Notes: generated by a model from the letters alone, not told the origin. 7,415 bases of DNA from an uncultured Maribacter sp. (GCA_905479535.1 CAJQMW010000084.1:1-7415), one strand, 5' to 3'. Counted from the stretch's first letter, positions 1-6,739 are shown. Numbers and translations: made by a program.

Positions 1-1
1 G

Positions 2-295
2 TTCTGCCATTACCGAAAGTGGTACAAGGCCGGTGCGCGGTGGGGATGCTGGATAAGGCAGCTTTCGAACAACAGGTCAAAAATCGAAGTGTTCTTCATC
101 CCGCCGTATTCGCCGGAACTCAACCCACAGGAATATGTCGACCAAGACCTGAAGACCAATATAATCGGCAAGAAGAGGACCATCAACAAGGACCGGTTAA
201 GGGAAAACATCAGCGGTTTCATGAACAAAAGGAAAAAGGACAGACCGCAGGTGAAAAAATATTTCCACCATAGGCACGCCCAGTATGCTGCCTAG
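2..295 (+). CDS. IS630-family transposase, C-terminal fragment (5' end outside window)
   Basis: The frame is open from the window edge to the TAG at 293-295, giving 97 visible residues. Its core is the block VFFIPPYSPELNPQEY (codons from position 89), the hallmark of the last catalytic region of IS630-family DDE transposases. The glutamate after PELNPQ is the expected third acidic residue. A basic tail follows (GKKRTINKDRLRENI, then MNKRKKDRPQVKKYFHH), as in Bacteroidota members of the family. The enzyme would cut and join the ends of its own element. The first 28 or so visible codons (2-88) fit the family less well than the rest, so a frameshift or decay just upstream cannot be excluded. Without the N-terminal half, activity cannot be judged. 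Confidence 0.8.
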   Translation, partial: FCHYRKWYKAGARWGCWIRQLSNNRSKIEVFFIPPYSPELNPQEYVDQDLKTNIIGKKRTINKDRLRENISGFMNKRKKDRPQVKKYFHHRHAQYAA

Positions 296-349
296 CGGAT
301 TTGTAAGAACTAACTTACCTAACCATTAATAAATCCGAAGTTCTAGGCA
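289..349. repeat. Multi-part dyad at the IS right end
   Basis: Three nested complementary pairs surround an A/T-rich centre: TGCCTAG (289-295) with CTAGGCA (343-349), CGGATTT (296-302) with AAATCCG (331-337), and GTAAG (303-307) with CTTAC (314-318). The outer arm includes the transposase stop codon. The structure could be a transposase binding region near the IS end, or a hairpin that ends or shields the transposase transcript. Neither role is shown by the sequence itself. Confidence 0.6.
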
Positions 350-353
350 ATAA

Positions 354-959
354 GCTATCACTTCAGAAATCACACCTTGGTTAGAAGAGCAAGCAGCTAT
401 ATGGGGTTCGGATTATACCTATAATTTAGGCGGGGATGCCGAAAGCACCGCAGAAAATATGGATGCTGGGGCCAGTTATTTGCCCCAATCGGCATTTATT
501 ATTGTGATGCTAATGATAATCCAATTTAACTCCTTTGGAAAAACGGTCATGATTGTTTGTACCATTCCTTTGGGAATCATCGGTATGGTTTTAGGGCTAC
601 TGATTTTTAATGTTCCCTTCGGATTTATGGCCTTTTTAGGCGTGATTTCCTTGGCTGGAATTGTCATCCACAATGCCATAGTCTTGGTAGACCGAATAGA
701 AATAGAAAAAAGAGAAATCAAACGAAAACCCCAACATGCCATTATCGCTGCCTGTTTACAACGATTTCGCACCATTTTATTGGCAACTTTTACACCTGTA
801 CTTGGTTTGATACCGTTATACTTAGGTGGAGACGAAATGTGGGAACCCATGGCCGTAACCATTATGGTAGGGCTATTGTTCGGAACCGTAATTACTTTAC
901 TCTTTATTCCAGCTTTTTATAGTATTTTGTATAGAACTGGTTTAAACTTTTGCATTTAA
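354..959 (+). pseudogene. RND-family efflux pump inner-membrane permease, remnant of the C-terminal end
   Basis: The frame is open from 354, directly after the IS end, to a TAA at 957-959. It reads ITSEITPWLEEQ, then GGDAESTAENM, then membrane segments matching TM9-TM12 of AcrB/MexB-like proton-driven exporters: the QFNSFGKT turn, FMAFLGVISLAGIVIHNAIVLVDRI, the cytoplasmic loop with AACLQRFRTILLATF, and LGLIPLYLGGDEMWEPMA followed by the last helix. Such permeases are about 1,000 residues long, so roughly four fifths is missing. There is no start codon at the homology boundary; ATG 459 lies inside the domain. The last residues (TGLNFCI) are not pump-like and come from the inserted element at 934. 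The 5' part may survive on the far side of the IS. As it stands the gene cannot encode a working pump. Confidence 0.85.
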
Positions 960-1083
960 GTGAAAATTAGCCCTTTTTTGCCCAGTTGAAGACTTTTTTG
1001 AGTTGCATAGCCGGCCTACGGAAGGCAAAAAGTGGGTGAAAAAAGGCAATTTTTTAGCGAATGGAAAAAGTTTAAACCAGTTC
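934..1083. mobile_element. 150-bp MITE-like palindromic element with 18-bp terminal inverted repeats
   Basis: GAACTGGTTTAAACTTTT at 934-951 is repeated as a perfect inverted copy at 1066-1083. The interior is also imperfectly palindromic: 970-984 and 1033-1047 are complementary at 12 of 15 positions, and a GCCT-acgga-AGGC hairpin sits at 1014-1026 beside the palindrome GCCGGC (1010-1015). ATA lies directly outside both ends (931-933 and 1084-1086), consistent with a 3-bp target duplication, or with a TA duplication as made by IS630-type elements. The element contains no plausible gene. It interrupts the last codons of the RND gene and supplies that gene's present stop codon. It is best read as a non-autonomous mobile element. 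A structured intergenic repeat that forms an RNA hairpin is the alternative. Confidence 0.75.
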
Positions 1084-1124
1084 ATAAAGAGTATACTTTT
1101 AATGAAACCCTATTAGGAACCTAA
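1084..1124 (+). other. Displaced original 3' end of the RND pump gene
   Basis: If 934-1083 and one ATA copy (153 bp in all) are removed, the codon TAT at 930-932 continues in frame into KEYTFNETLLGT and a TAA at 1122-1124. The joined C-terminus, ...FYSILYKEYTFNETLLGT, resembles the short cytoplasmic tail of flavobacterial RND permeases, whereas the current TGLNFCI ending does not. This stretch is therefore former coding sequence, now untranslated and lying between the element and the cyclase gene. Confidence 0.7.
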
Positions 1125-1140
1125 TTTTTATAAAATTACA

Positions 1141-2220
1141 GTGAGCAGAAATCTTAAACAATTCTTGAAGCTACTTTGGCAATCCCTCTTATTTTGGTCG
1201 ATTGCCATGGGATTATTGGGGGTATTCAGGTACTACGGAATTGATGAAGCCGAAAGTATCGACCTTAACCATGGTTTTAGCAAGATCGGTATACCACGCA
1301 TTCTAGGTGCCTATGTCGTTCTAGGTTTTTCAATCGGCCTTTTATATACTATTGTTGATTCCGTTTTTGAAAAGCTGGTTTCGAAAAAATTAACTATGGG
1401 CTTAAGGATGTTTTTTAAGAATATCGTATACCTTATTGTGACTATCGCACTTTTTACGCTGGCCATAGAAATTTTTTCCAGTATAAATCAACTGAATATC
1501 AATAATGAATTTGGTTGGTGGCGTACGAACAAAACTTTTAGGGCAATTGTTTTATACATTATTTTATGCTCCTTCGTTTTTTCCTTTCTGAAAATTGCGA
1601 TCGAAAAGTTCGGAAAAGGGGTTTTCATAAAGATGCTGATGGGAAAATACAAGAACCCGAAAGAGGAAAAACGCATTTTTATGTTTTTGGATTTAAAAAG
1701 TTCAACGGGCATAGCAGAAGAATTAGGGCATTTCAAATACAGCCAGTTGATTCAAGATTGTTTTTATGATCTCAACGAAGTGACACCCAAGTATGATGCC
1801 GAAATTTATCAGTATGTGGGAGATGAAGCCGTATTGTGCTGGCCCTATAAAAAAGGATTGGCAAACACCAACTGTGTGCGTTTGTTCTTTGCCTTTCAAC
1901 GACAAAAGTTGGCAAAGAAGGAATATTATTCCGAAAAATATGGTTTGGTCCCAGAATTTAAGGCCGGGCTACACGGTGGTGTTCTCATGGTGGCAGAAGT
2001 GGGCATAGTAAAGAAAGAACTGGCCTATCACGGGGATGTTATCAACACTTCGGCGCGTATTCAAGAAGAATGCAACAAACACAATGTTCGCATATTGATT
2101 TCCGAGACATTGTTAAAAGACCTAAGAGTCGATAACTCTTTTTCATCAACGTCTTTAGGTACCGTTCCGTTAAAAGGAAAGCACAAAAAAATAAATATCC
2201 ATACCCTAAGTGAGTTATGA
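1141..2220 (+). CDS. Membrane-bound class III adenylate/guanylate cyclase
   Basis: This 359-residue protein should make a cyclic nucleotide from ATP or GTP at the inner membrane. Four hydrophobic helices lie at about residues 10-31, 52-76, 91-114 and 132-153. The catalytic domain spans about 178-325. It has both metal-binding aspartates (D184 in MFLDLKSST; D228 in QYVGDEA) and the transition-state pair N302 and R306 (GDVINTSARIQ). The tail GTVPLKGKHKKINIHTL is typical of cyclase domain ends. By alignment, the position of the adenine-selecting Asp of mammalian cyclases holds Ala295, and no clear partner Lys is seen, so ATP versus GTP is undecided. A GTG start at 1141 is chosen because it keeps the first helix whole; the in-frame stop at 1114-1116 limits any extension, and the next ATG (1207) cuts into that helix. 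It lies 16 bp after the pre-insertion end of the pump gene, suggesting former co-transcription. Confidence 0.88.
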   Translation: MSRNLKQFLKLLWQSLLFWSIAMGLLGVFRYYGIDEAESIDLNHGFSKIGIPRILGAYVVLGFSIGLLYTIVDSVFEKLVSKKLTMGLRMFFKNIVYLIVTIALFTLAIEIFSSINQLNINNEFGWWRTNKTFRAIVLYIILCSFVFSFLKIAIEKFGKGVFIKMLMGKYKNPKEEKRIFMFLDLKSSTGIAEELGHFKYSQLIQDCFYDLNEVTPKYDAEIYQYVGDEAVLCWPYKKGLANTNCVRLFFAFQRQKLAKKEYYSEKYGLVPEFKAGLHGGVLMVAEVGIVKKELAYHGDVINTSARIQEECNKHNVRILISETLLKDLRVDNSFSSTSLGTVPLKGKHKKINIHTLSEL

Positions 2221-2282
2221 TTGAAAAATTATACCGTTATCGTTTTAAGCTTTTCTTTTTTACCCAGATTATCATACTGCGG

Positions 2283-4103
2283 TCATAACTTTTCCATTTT
2301 TGGCAGCATAGCTTCGTTTTTCTCATGAAATTCTTCCATACTGGAAAGAATTTTGTTCAACAACTGAAGCACCTCGTTCATGTAGGGGCCTTTGTTCAAC
2401 ATTACACATTCTGCCTTCAACGAGGTTGTTGCATCTGTAATTTCCGCTCTGGAAGGCTGGCCCTTTTTTGCAAAACTTTCTAAAACCTGGGTTGCCCATA
2501 CCACGGGGACATGGGCGGCGCCACATATAGCCAGTATTTCTTGCTGGACTTTTCCAATGTGCTCCCATCCTGTTTCTACCGCAAGGTCTCCTCTAGCGAT
2601 CATGATCCCAATATATTTGACCTTCATGGCGGCAAGTAGTATCTCCACCAGATTGTCAAAAGCAAATCGGGTCTCTATTTTAAGGATGATACTCAGTTTA
2701 TTGACCGCATCCCATTTTTCCAGTTCCGTTACTAACTCTTCTACATCGTCTTTGGAGTTGACAAAGGAAAAATTTACCACGTCCGCATGCTTTGCAACGA
2801 ATTCCAGGTCAATCTTATCTTTGGCCGTAAGTCCGCTAATTCCAAGGTCGGTTGACGGGAAGTTCATTCCTTTTTCGGCCTTCAATTTGGATCCCTTTTC
2901 CTTGGCCCTAGTGATACGTACCTCAAAGCGATCCGGGTATAGGGCCTCGATACGTCCCTCGATCTTACCATCGTCGAATAAAATCTTTTCGCCCTCTTGT
3001 ATTCGCTCAAAAACGGCGGGAAGCTGACACGATATACTTGCACCTTTCACAAGATTACCATCTTCATCAAGTCTTGCCGGGTTGCCCGGGGTACCTGCTT
3101 TTGTAATCGTAAGCAGATCATCGGTCCTTAGTAATATCGACCGCTCAATAGGAGGAAGTTCTCCCACGGTACCATTTTCAAGTTCTCGGTTTACGCAACG
3201 TATGACCGTTCCCGTAGCTATATAGGATGTTTTATAGCCATGTGCCTGTACCTCTTGCTCGCCAATGTAGACCACTTTTAGCTTTCGCAACTTATTTCTT
3301 GTATCGGTTATGGCCAATTTATCTCCCGGGGCCAATTTCTGAAGCCATTCTAGGGCAATGGGCAGGGTATTTGGTTCCGAATCTTCTTTAATCTCCGGAA
3401 CAAATACAAGCAAAGCAGGACTAACAATGTTTCCGGTCTCATCGCGTTCCGGCCTGAATTTTCGAATTTTGGGGCCGGGGGTAATGTCTCCTGTCCTGAT
3501 TTTGGGGCCCGCAAGATCCATAGCGATTTTCACCTTCTTACCAAAGGCCTTGGAGGCCTGTTTTACATTCAGAATGATTTTTTCCCAAATTTCGGGATTA
3601 TCATGTGCGCAATTGATTCGAGCACAGTTCATTCCATGCCGCACCATATCATGAACCATTTGATAGTCATGGGCGGCCTGGGTGGGCTGTGTGACCATGA
3701 TCCGAACCCTTCTTCCTTTGGAGCGGTACCCCAAAAGCTCTTTGGTATGCCTATTCAACAGTCTTTCCCCGTTTTTTATGGACAGCCCCGCCTTGTTATT
3801 CACCATCGGTCGATCTCCCAACAAACTATGTAGGATAAACCTTGTTTTCAACAAGCTGGACATTAAATGGCCTTCTGCTTTTGCGAGCCTGGTCAACCCT
3901 AAATGCTGCAGCTTTTTTTGGGTGGTCCTTAAATCGAAGGTTCTAAACGTAGTATAACGGATTAGATTCCGAGCACTCTTAAAGTAAATTGGGCTCACTT
4001 GTTCCAAGAGGCCTTCAGCCCTTGATTCTTCCTGTCCTATGGCTGCTAAAATGACTTCTATTTGGGCGATCAATTCCCTTATTTCCTCTTCCTTTATTTT
4101 CAT
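2283..4103 (-). CDS. Pyruvate-kinase-like protein, long divergent form without the C-terminal domain
   Basis: This 606-residue protein would convert PEP and ADP to pyruvate and ATP in the cytoplasm. Residues 1-125 are a helical extension not found in ordinary pyruvate kinases. The barrel follows, with R162 and N164 (ARINCAH), D196 (MDLAGPKIRT), KGMNFPS at 411-417, K475 and E477 (LKIE), D506 (ARGDLAVE) and T538 (ATQVLESF). The inserted B domain (about 205-385) is larger than usual. The protein ends just after the barrel (MLNKGPYMNEVLQLL), so the usual regulatory C-terminal domain is absent. The first phosphate-binding motif is altered (RIMVTQPTQA, not the usual TIGP type). Leu197 and Lys201 replace the Thr and Glu of K+-dependent enzymes, and Ala166 replaces a K+-binding Ser, so a K+-independent enzyme is inferred. 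It starts at ATG 4103 and is the last of four minus-strand genes. Loss of kinase activity for another PEP-related role is possible. Confidence 0.82.
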   Translation of the reverse strand: MKIKEEEIRELIAQIEVILAAIGQEESRAEGLLEQVSPIYFKSARNLIRYTTFRTFDLRTTQKKLQHLGLTRLAKAEGHLMSSLLKTRFILHSLLGDRPMVNNKAGLSIKNGERLLNRHTKELLGYRSKGRRVRIMVTQPTQAAHDYQMVHDMVRHGMNCARINCAHDNPEIWEKIILNVKQASKAFGKKVKIAMDLAGPKIRTGDITPGPKIRKFRPERDETGNIVSPALLVFVPEIKEDSEPNTLPIALEWLQKLAPGDKLAITDTRNKLRKLKVVYIGEQEVQAHGYKTSYIATGTVIRCVNRELENGTVGELPPIERSILLRTDDLLTITKAGTPGNPARLDEDGNLVKGASISCQLPAVFERIQEGEKILFDDGKIEGRIEALYPDRFEVRITRAKEKGSKLKAEKGMNFPSTDLGISGLTAKDKIDLEFVAKHADVVNFSFVNSKDDVEELVTELEKWDAVNKLSIILKIETRFAFDNLVEILLAAMKVKYIGIMIARGDLAVETGWEHIGKVQQEILAICGAAHVPVVWATQVLESFAKKGQPSRAEITDATTSLKAECVMLNKGPYMNEVLQLLNKILSSMEEFHEKNEAMLPKMEKL

Positions 4104-4131
4104 GTGTTCAACTTACTTTGAGGTTAGTGGT

Positions 4132-4152
4132 AATTCCCTGTCCCAGGAAATT
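4132..4152 (-). promoter_or_regulatory. Hairpin-forming dyad in the leader of the pyruvate-kinase-like gene
   Basis: On the minus strand AATTTCCTG and CAGGGAATT flank a 3-base loop. In RNA this gives a 9-pair stem with one U-G wobble, about 28 bases before the start codon at 4103. Runs of A and T (AAAATTTTTTAAAA) lie just upstream. No U-run follows the stem in the direction of transcription, so it is not a standard terminator. It could be an operator, an RNA 5' stabiliser or an end-of-transcript processing site for uspA. No clear Bacteroidota promoter (TTTG / TAnnTTTG) is seen in the 4104-4202 gap. Confidence 0.35.
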
Positions 4153-4202
4153 TTAAAAAATTTTACGTCCTCGTATTATGAAGCATCCACTTTTATAATC
4201 AA

Positions 4203-4991
4203 TTAATCAATGACCAATATTGGGACTGTTGAACGCATCGTAAGTTCTTTGGTAAGAAGCCCTTCGGAAGGGGCACTTGAATGTGCATGGTTCTTTGGCA
4301 GGATGGCCACCATATCAATGGTATTCCTTTCCGCATAGTCGGCAATTCCGCGTAAAATATCAGGGTCTTCTATAAAAGCGTGGTGTGAGTAAAAATTCTC
4401 TAGATAGTATTCCAAAAGGTTTTCGTTGCTTTCATCGGTTTTGGAATACCCATAAATTCCATCTTCATTTTGAATGGTAAGCACATCGACTTTTGCATCA
4501 AAACGACAAGCGAGTCGTAACAATGTTTGTAACGCAGATTTATCGTCTATGTTGTCCTTACCCAAGACCAATGCAATCTTTTTGATGCTAAATTCCTGAA
4601 AATCCTTTGGAATGACCAAAACAGGACAATTGTCTATCTCCAATGCCAAATTTGCAGTGTTGGATATGACAATTTCTTTGTTGTCGTGGGCTCCAGATGT
4701 TCCCATAATTACCAAATCTATGGCTTGTTCACTCTGAACTTGTAGAATAGATTCGGTCAAGGAACCTCTACCCCTGAACCATTCGATACTTCCGCGAAAT
4801 TTAGGAACGTAATTCTCCTTTATGTTTTTAAAATCCGCTTCAGAGTGTTCCTTTGTACCATCTAAAGCGATATGGGCCAATACAATCTTGATATCCCTAT
4901 CCATTCCGATAAAGCCAACAGCATACGTTAAGGCTTGTACCGATATTTCCGAGAAGTCAAAAGGGATTAAAATAGTTGAAATCTTATCCAT
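4203..4991 (-). CDS. Universal stress protein with two UspA domains
   Basis: This 262-residue cytoplasmic protein has two Usp folds in tandem. Domain 1 opens with ISTILIPFDFSEISVQALTYA (4-24) and ends with CPVLVIP (122-128). Domain 2 opens with IKKIALVLGKDNIDDKSAL (136-154) and ends with VPILVID at the C-terminus. In domain 1 the ATP-binding loop (G-2x-G-9x-G-S/T) begins well (MGTSGAH, 96-102) but the last glycine is replaced (VISNTAN), and domain 2 has only LPKNHAHSS in its place. Nucleotide binding may therefore be weak or altered. Proteins of this type act as stress or energy-state effectors. It lies between pckA and the pyruvate-kinase-like gene, which suggests a link to the PEP node. ATG 4991 is preceded by an AT-rich leader without a Shine-Dalgarno sequence. 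Gaps of 113 bp upstream and 99 bp downstream leave operon membership open. Confidence 0.87.
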   Translation of the reverse strand: MDKISTILIPFDFSEISVQALTYAVGFIGMDRDIKIVLAHIALDGTKEHSEADFKNIKENYVPKFRGSIEWFRGRGSLTESILQVQSEQAIDLVIMGTSGAHDNKEIVISNTANLALEIDNCPVLVIPKDFQEFSIKKIALVLGKDNIDDKSALQTLLRLACRFDAKVDVLTIQNEDGIYGYSKTDESNENLLEYYLENFYSHHAFIEDPDILRGIADYAERNTIDMVAILPKNHAHSSAPSEGLLTKELTMRSTVPILVID

Positions 4992-5083
4992 GTTATCTAA
5001 ATATTTGTAATTGTTATAGTGTAAAAATGATGCCTAGCTTAATCTATTAATATAATGTTTTTCATGCTTTTGTAGTATAATAT

Positions 5084-5101
5084 TGAACTCATTTAAACTT
5101 T
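5084..5101. repeat. Possible solitary terminus related to the 150-bp element
   Basis: The sequence tGAACTcaTTTAAACTTT resembles the 18-bp terminal repeat at 934-951: from 5085 it matches GAACT-2x-TTTAAACTTT, 15 of the 18 positions. It sits just downstream of pckA, whose stop codon is at 5105-5107. No matching opposite end is seen nearby. It could be the leftover end of an excised or decayed copy, or a chance match, since TTTAAACTTT is low in complexity. Confidence 0.3.
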
Positions 5102-5104
5102 CTG

Positions 5105-6739
5105 TTACAGATGGTGGTCCATGACCTGGTGCGCATCGATCAGTGGCCCACCGTGCATGATTTCTTCCGAGGCCTGGTTGATGAACTTGTCAAAGTTCAG
5201 GTGGAAGGAATGTGCCAACTGGATGGATTTGCTTACGTAGGCCCCTTTTTGTAACCAGGTATTCATGGGGTCTAACATTTCGGTGGGGACACCATGGCAA
5301 TATTTGGGCATATAGAGTCCAAAAATGGGATGCTGTCCGTAATCCACTTTTTCTAGCTCACCTTCTAAAATCGAGGATATCATCGCCCTGGTATATTTCA
5401 ATTTTATTCGCGATCCCACGCCGTAAGGCCCACCGCTCCAACCGGTATTTATCAACCAAACGTTTACACCGGCCTCCGTCATTTTTTTACTTAACATCTC
5501 GGCATAGACGGTCGGGTGCAATGGCATAAAGGGTTCCCCGAAACAGGCGGAGAACGAGGGTACCGGTTCGGTAATACCGGCTTCGGTGCCGGCAACCTTA
5601 GCGGTATACCCGGATATAAAATGGTAAGCGGCCTGACCGGGGGTCAACTTAGAAACGGGAGGTAAGACGCCAAAAGCGTCACAGGTCAAAAAGAAGATAT
5701 TCCTAGGGTTCTTGGCATATGACGGCACTTGGATGTTATCGATATGTCCGATAGGATAACTGACCCGTGTGTTCTGGGTGATGGAGCTATCAAAATAGTC
5801 CACCTCCTTTGTACCATCTTTAAACACAACGTTCTCCAAAAGGGCACCGGGTCGTATGGCCCGGTAGATGTCGGGCTCCTTTTCTTCGGTCAGGTCTATG
5901 ACCTTGGCGTAACAGCCACCCTCGAAATTAAAGATGGTATTATCGGCCGTCCAGCCATGCTCGTCATCCCCGATCAGCTTACGGTCCGGATCGGCGGAGA
6001 GGGTCGTTTTTCCGGTTCCGGAAAGACCGAAGAAAATAGCGGTATCACCGTCTTCCCCGACGTTGGCGGAACAGTGCATGGGCAATACGCTTTTTTCAAT
6101 GGGGAGGATAAGGTTCAAGGCCGAGAAAATACCCTTCTTCATTTCACCCGTATATGCCGAACCCCCTACCAAGGCAATCTTTTTTGTAAAATCCAGGATG
6201 GAAAAATTACCTGCCCTTATTCCAAAAGCTTCTGGATCTGGTGCTTGATAACCGGGAGCGCAAAGTACCAGCCATTCTTCCCCAAAATCCGCGATTTCTT
6301 CTTCCTTCAACCGAAGGAACATATTCTTGATGAAAAAATTGGACCATGGATATTCAGTTATGGTACGCACGTTCATTCGGTATTGGGGATCGGCGCAGAC
6401 ATAGGCATCCCGCACATAGACTTCCTTTCCGCTCAAATAATTGACCACTTCGTCGTAAAGCCGGTCAAAATTTTCGGGGTCGAGGGGTTTATTGATTCGA
6501 CCCCACCAGACCTTATCCTTCGTATAACCATCCTTGACCAAAAAGCGGTCTTTCGGGGACCTTCCCGTAAATTTTCCGGTATTGATGCAAAGGGTACCGT
6601 TCTCGGTCTCTGTTCCCATACCCTTTTCTACGGTTATTTTTTGAAGTTTTTCCCCTTCCAAGTTCCAATGTGCGGTTACGTTCTCCAATCCATATTTGGA
6701 AAGGTCTTCGTTCTTTGGTGTTTTAGATACTGTTTCCAT
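5105..6739 (-). CDS. pckA: ATP-dependent phosphoenolpyruvate carboxykinase
   Basis: The enzyme catalyses oxaloacetate + ATP to PEP + CO2 + ADP, the entry step of gluconeogenesis from four-carbon acids, in the cytoplasm. At 544 residues it is close to the usual length of about 540. Visible motifs include FTGRSPKDRF (57-66, substrate arginine), SAYTGEMKKG (194-203, metal-binding lysine region), the MHCSANVGEDGD stretch (221-232), the P-loop GLSGTGKTT (238-246), the family signature LIGDDEHGW (255-263) and NTRVSYPIGHI (323-333). All the catalytic blocks expected of an active enzyme are intact. The start is set at ATG 6739 (METVSKTPKNEDLSKYGL), 26 bp after the permease stop. A TTG at 6778 would overlap the permease and add a non-conserved leader. 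The short spacing points to co-transcription with the permease. Confidence 0.96.
   Translation of the reverse strand: METVSKTPKNEDLSKYGLENVTAHWNLEGEKLQKITVEKGMGTETENGTLCINTGKFTGRSPKDRFLVKDGYTKDKVWWGRINKPLDPENFDRLYDEVVNYLSGKEVYVRDAYVCADPQYRMNVRTITEYPWSNFFIKNMFLRLKEEEIADFGEEWLVLCAPGYQAPDPEAFGIRAGNFSILDFTKKIALVGGSAYTGEMKKGIFSALNLILPIEKSVLPMHCSANVGEDGDTAIFFGLSGTGKTTLSADPDRKLIGDDEHGWTADNTIFNFEGGCYAKVIDLTEEKEPDIYRAIRPGALLENVVFKDGTKEVDYFDSSITQNTRVSYPIGHIDNIQVPSYAKNPRNIFFLTCDAFGVLPPVSKLTPGQAAYHFISGYTAKVAGTEAGITEPVPSFSACFGEPFMPLHPTVYAEMLSKKMTEAGVNVWLINTGWSGGPYGVGSRIKLKYTRAMISSILEGELEKVDYGQHPIFGLYMPKYCHGVPTEMLDPMNTWLQKGAYVSKSIQLAHSFHLNFDKFINQASEEIMHGGPLIDAHQVMDHHL

Larger units (their letters stand above)
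1..355 (+). mobile_element. Right (3') end of an IS630-family insertion sequence
   Basis: The segment holds the C-terminal part of an IS630-type DDE transposase and about 60 bp of downstream non-coding DNA. The left end lies outside the window. IS630/Tc1-mariner elements insert at TA dinucleotides. The right boundary is inferred from where pump-like coding sequence resumes: an in-frame TAA at 351-353 is IS-derived, and RND-like protein sequence starts at about 357. The TA at 356-357 or at 351-352 is therefore the likely target site. The exact end cannot be set without the matching left end. Confidence 0.72.

Noticed and set aside
19..273. Alternative plus-strand frame across the transposase region
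   Set aside because: The frame at 2-295 carries the PPYSPELNPQE motif. The alternative frame gives charged, Gln-rich sequence without family features.
459..461. ATG 459 as the true start of a small membrane protein
   Set aside because: RND-like sequence continues upstream in the same frame to about 357, so this methionine is internal to a truncated protein.
2221..2282. Bidirectional terminator between the convergent cyclase and kinase-like genes
   Set aside because: The gap has T-rich runs but no stem strong enough to call on either strand.
2392..3027. 211-codon open frame on the plus strand opposite the pyruvate-kinase-like gene
   Set aside because: The frame is Ser-rich, has no domain-like pattern and lies opposite a well-supported gene.
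5031..5037. TGCCTAG in the uspA upstream region, shared with the IS-end dyad
   Set aside because: Only seven bases match and the surrounding sequence does not continue the similarity, so chance is the simplest explanation.
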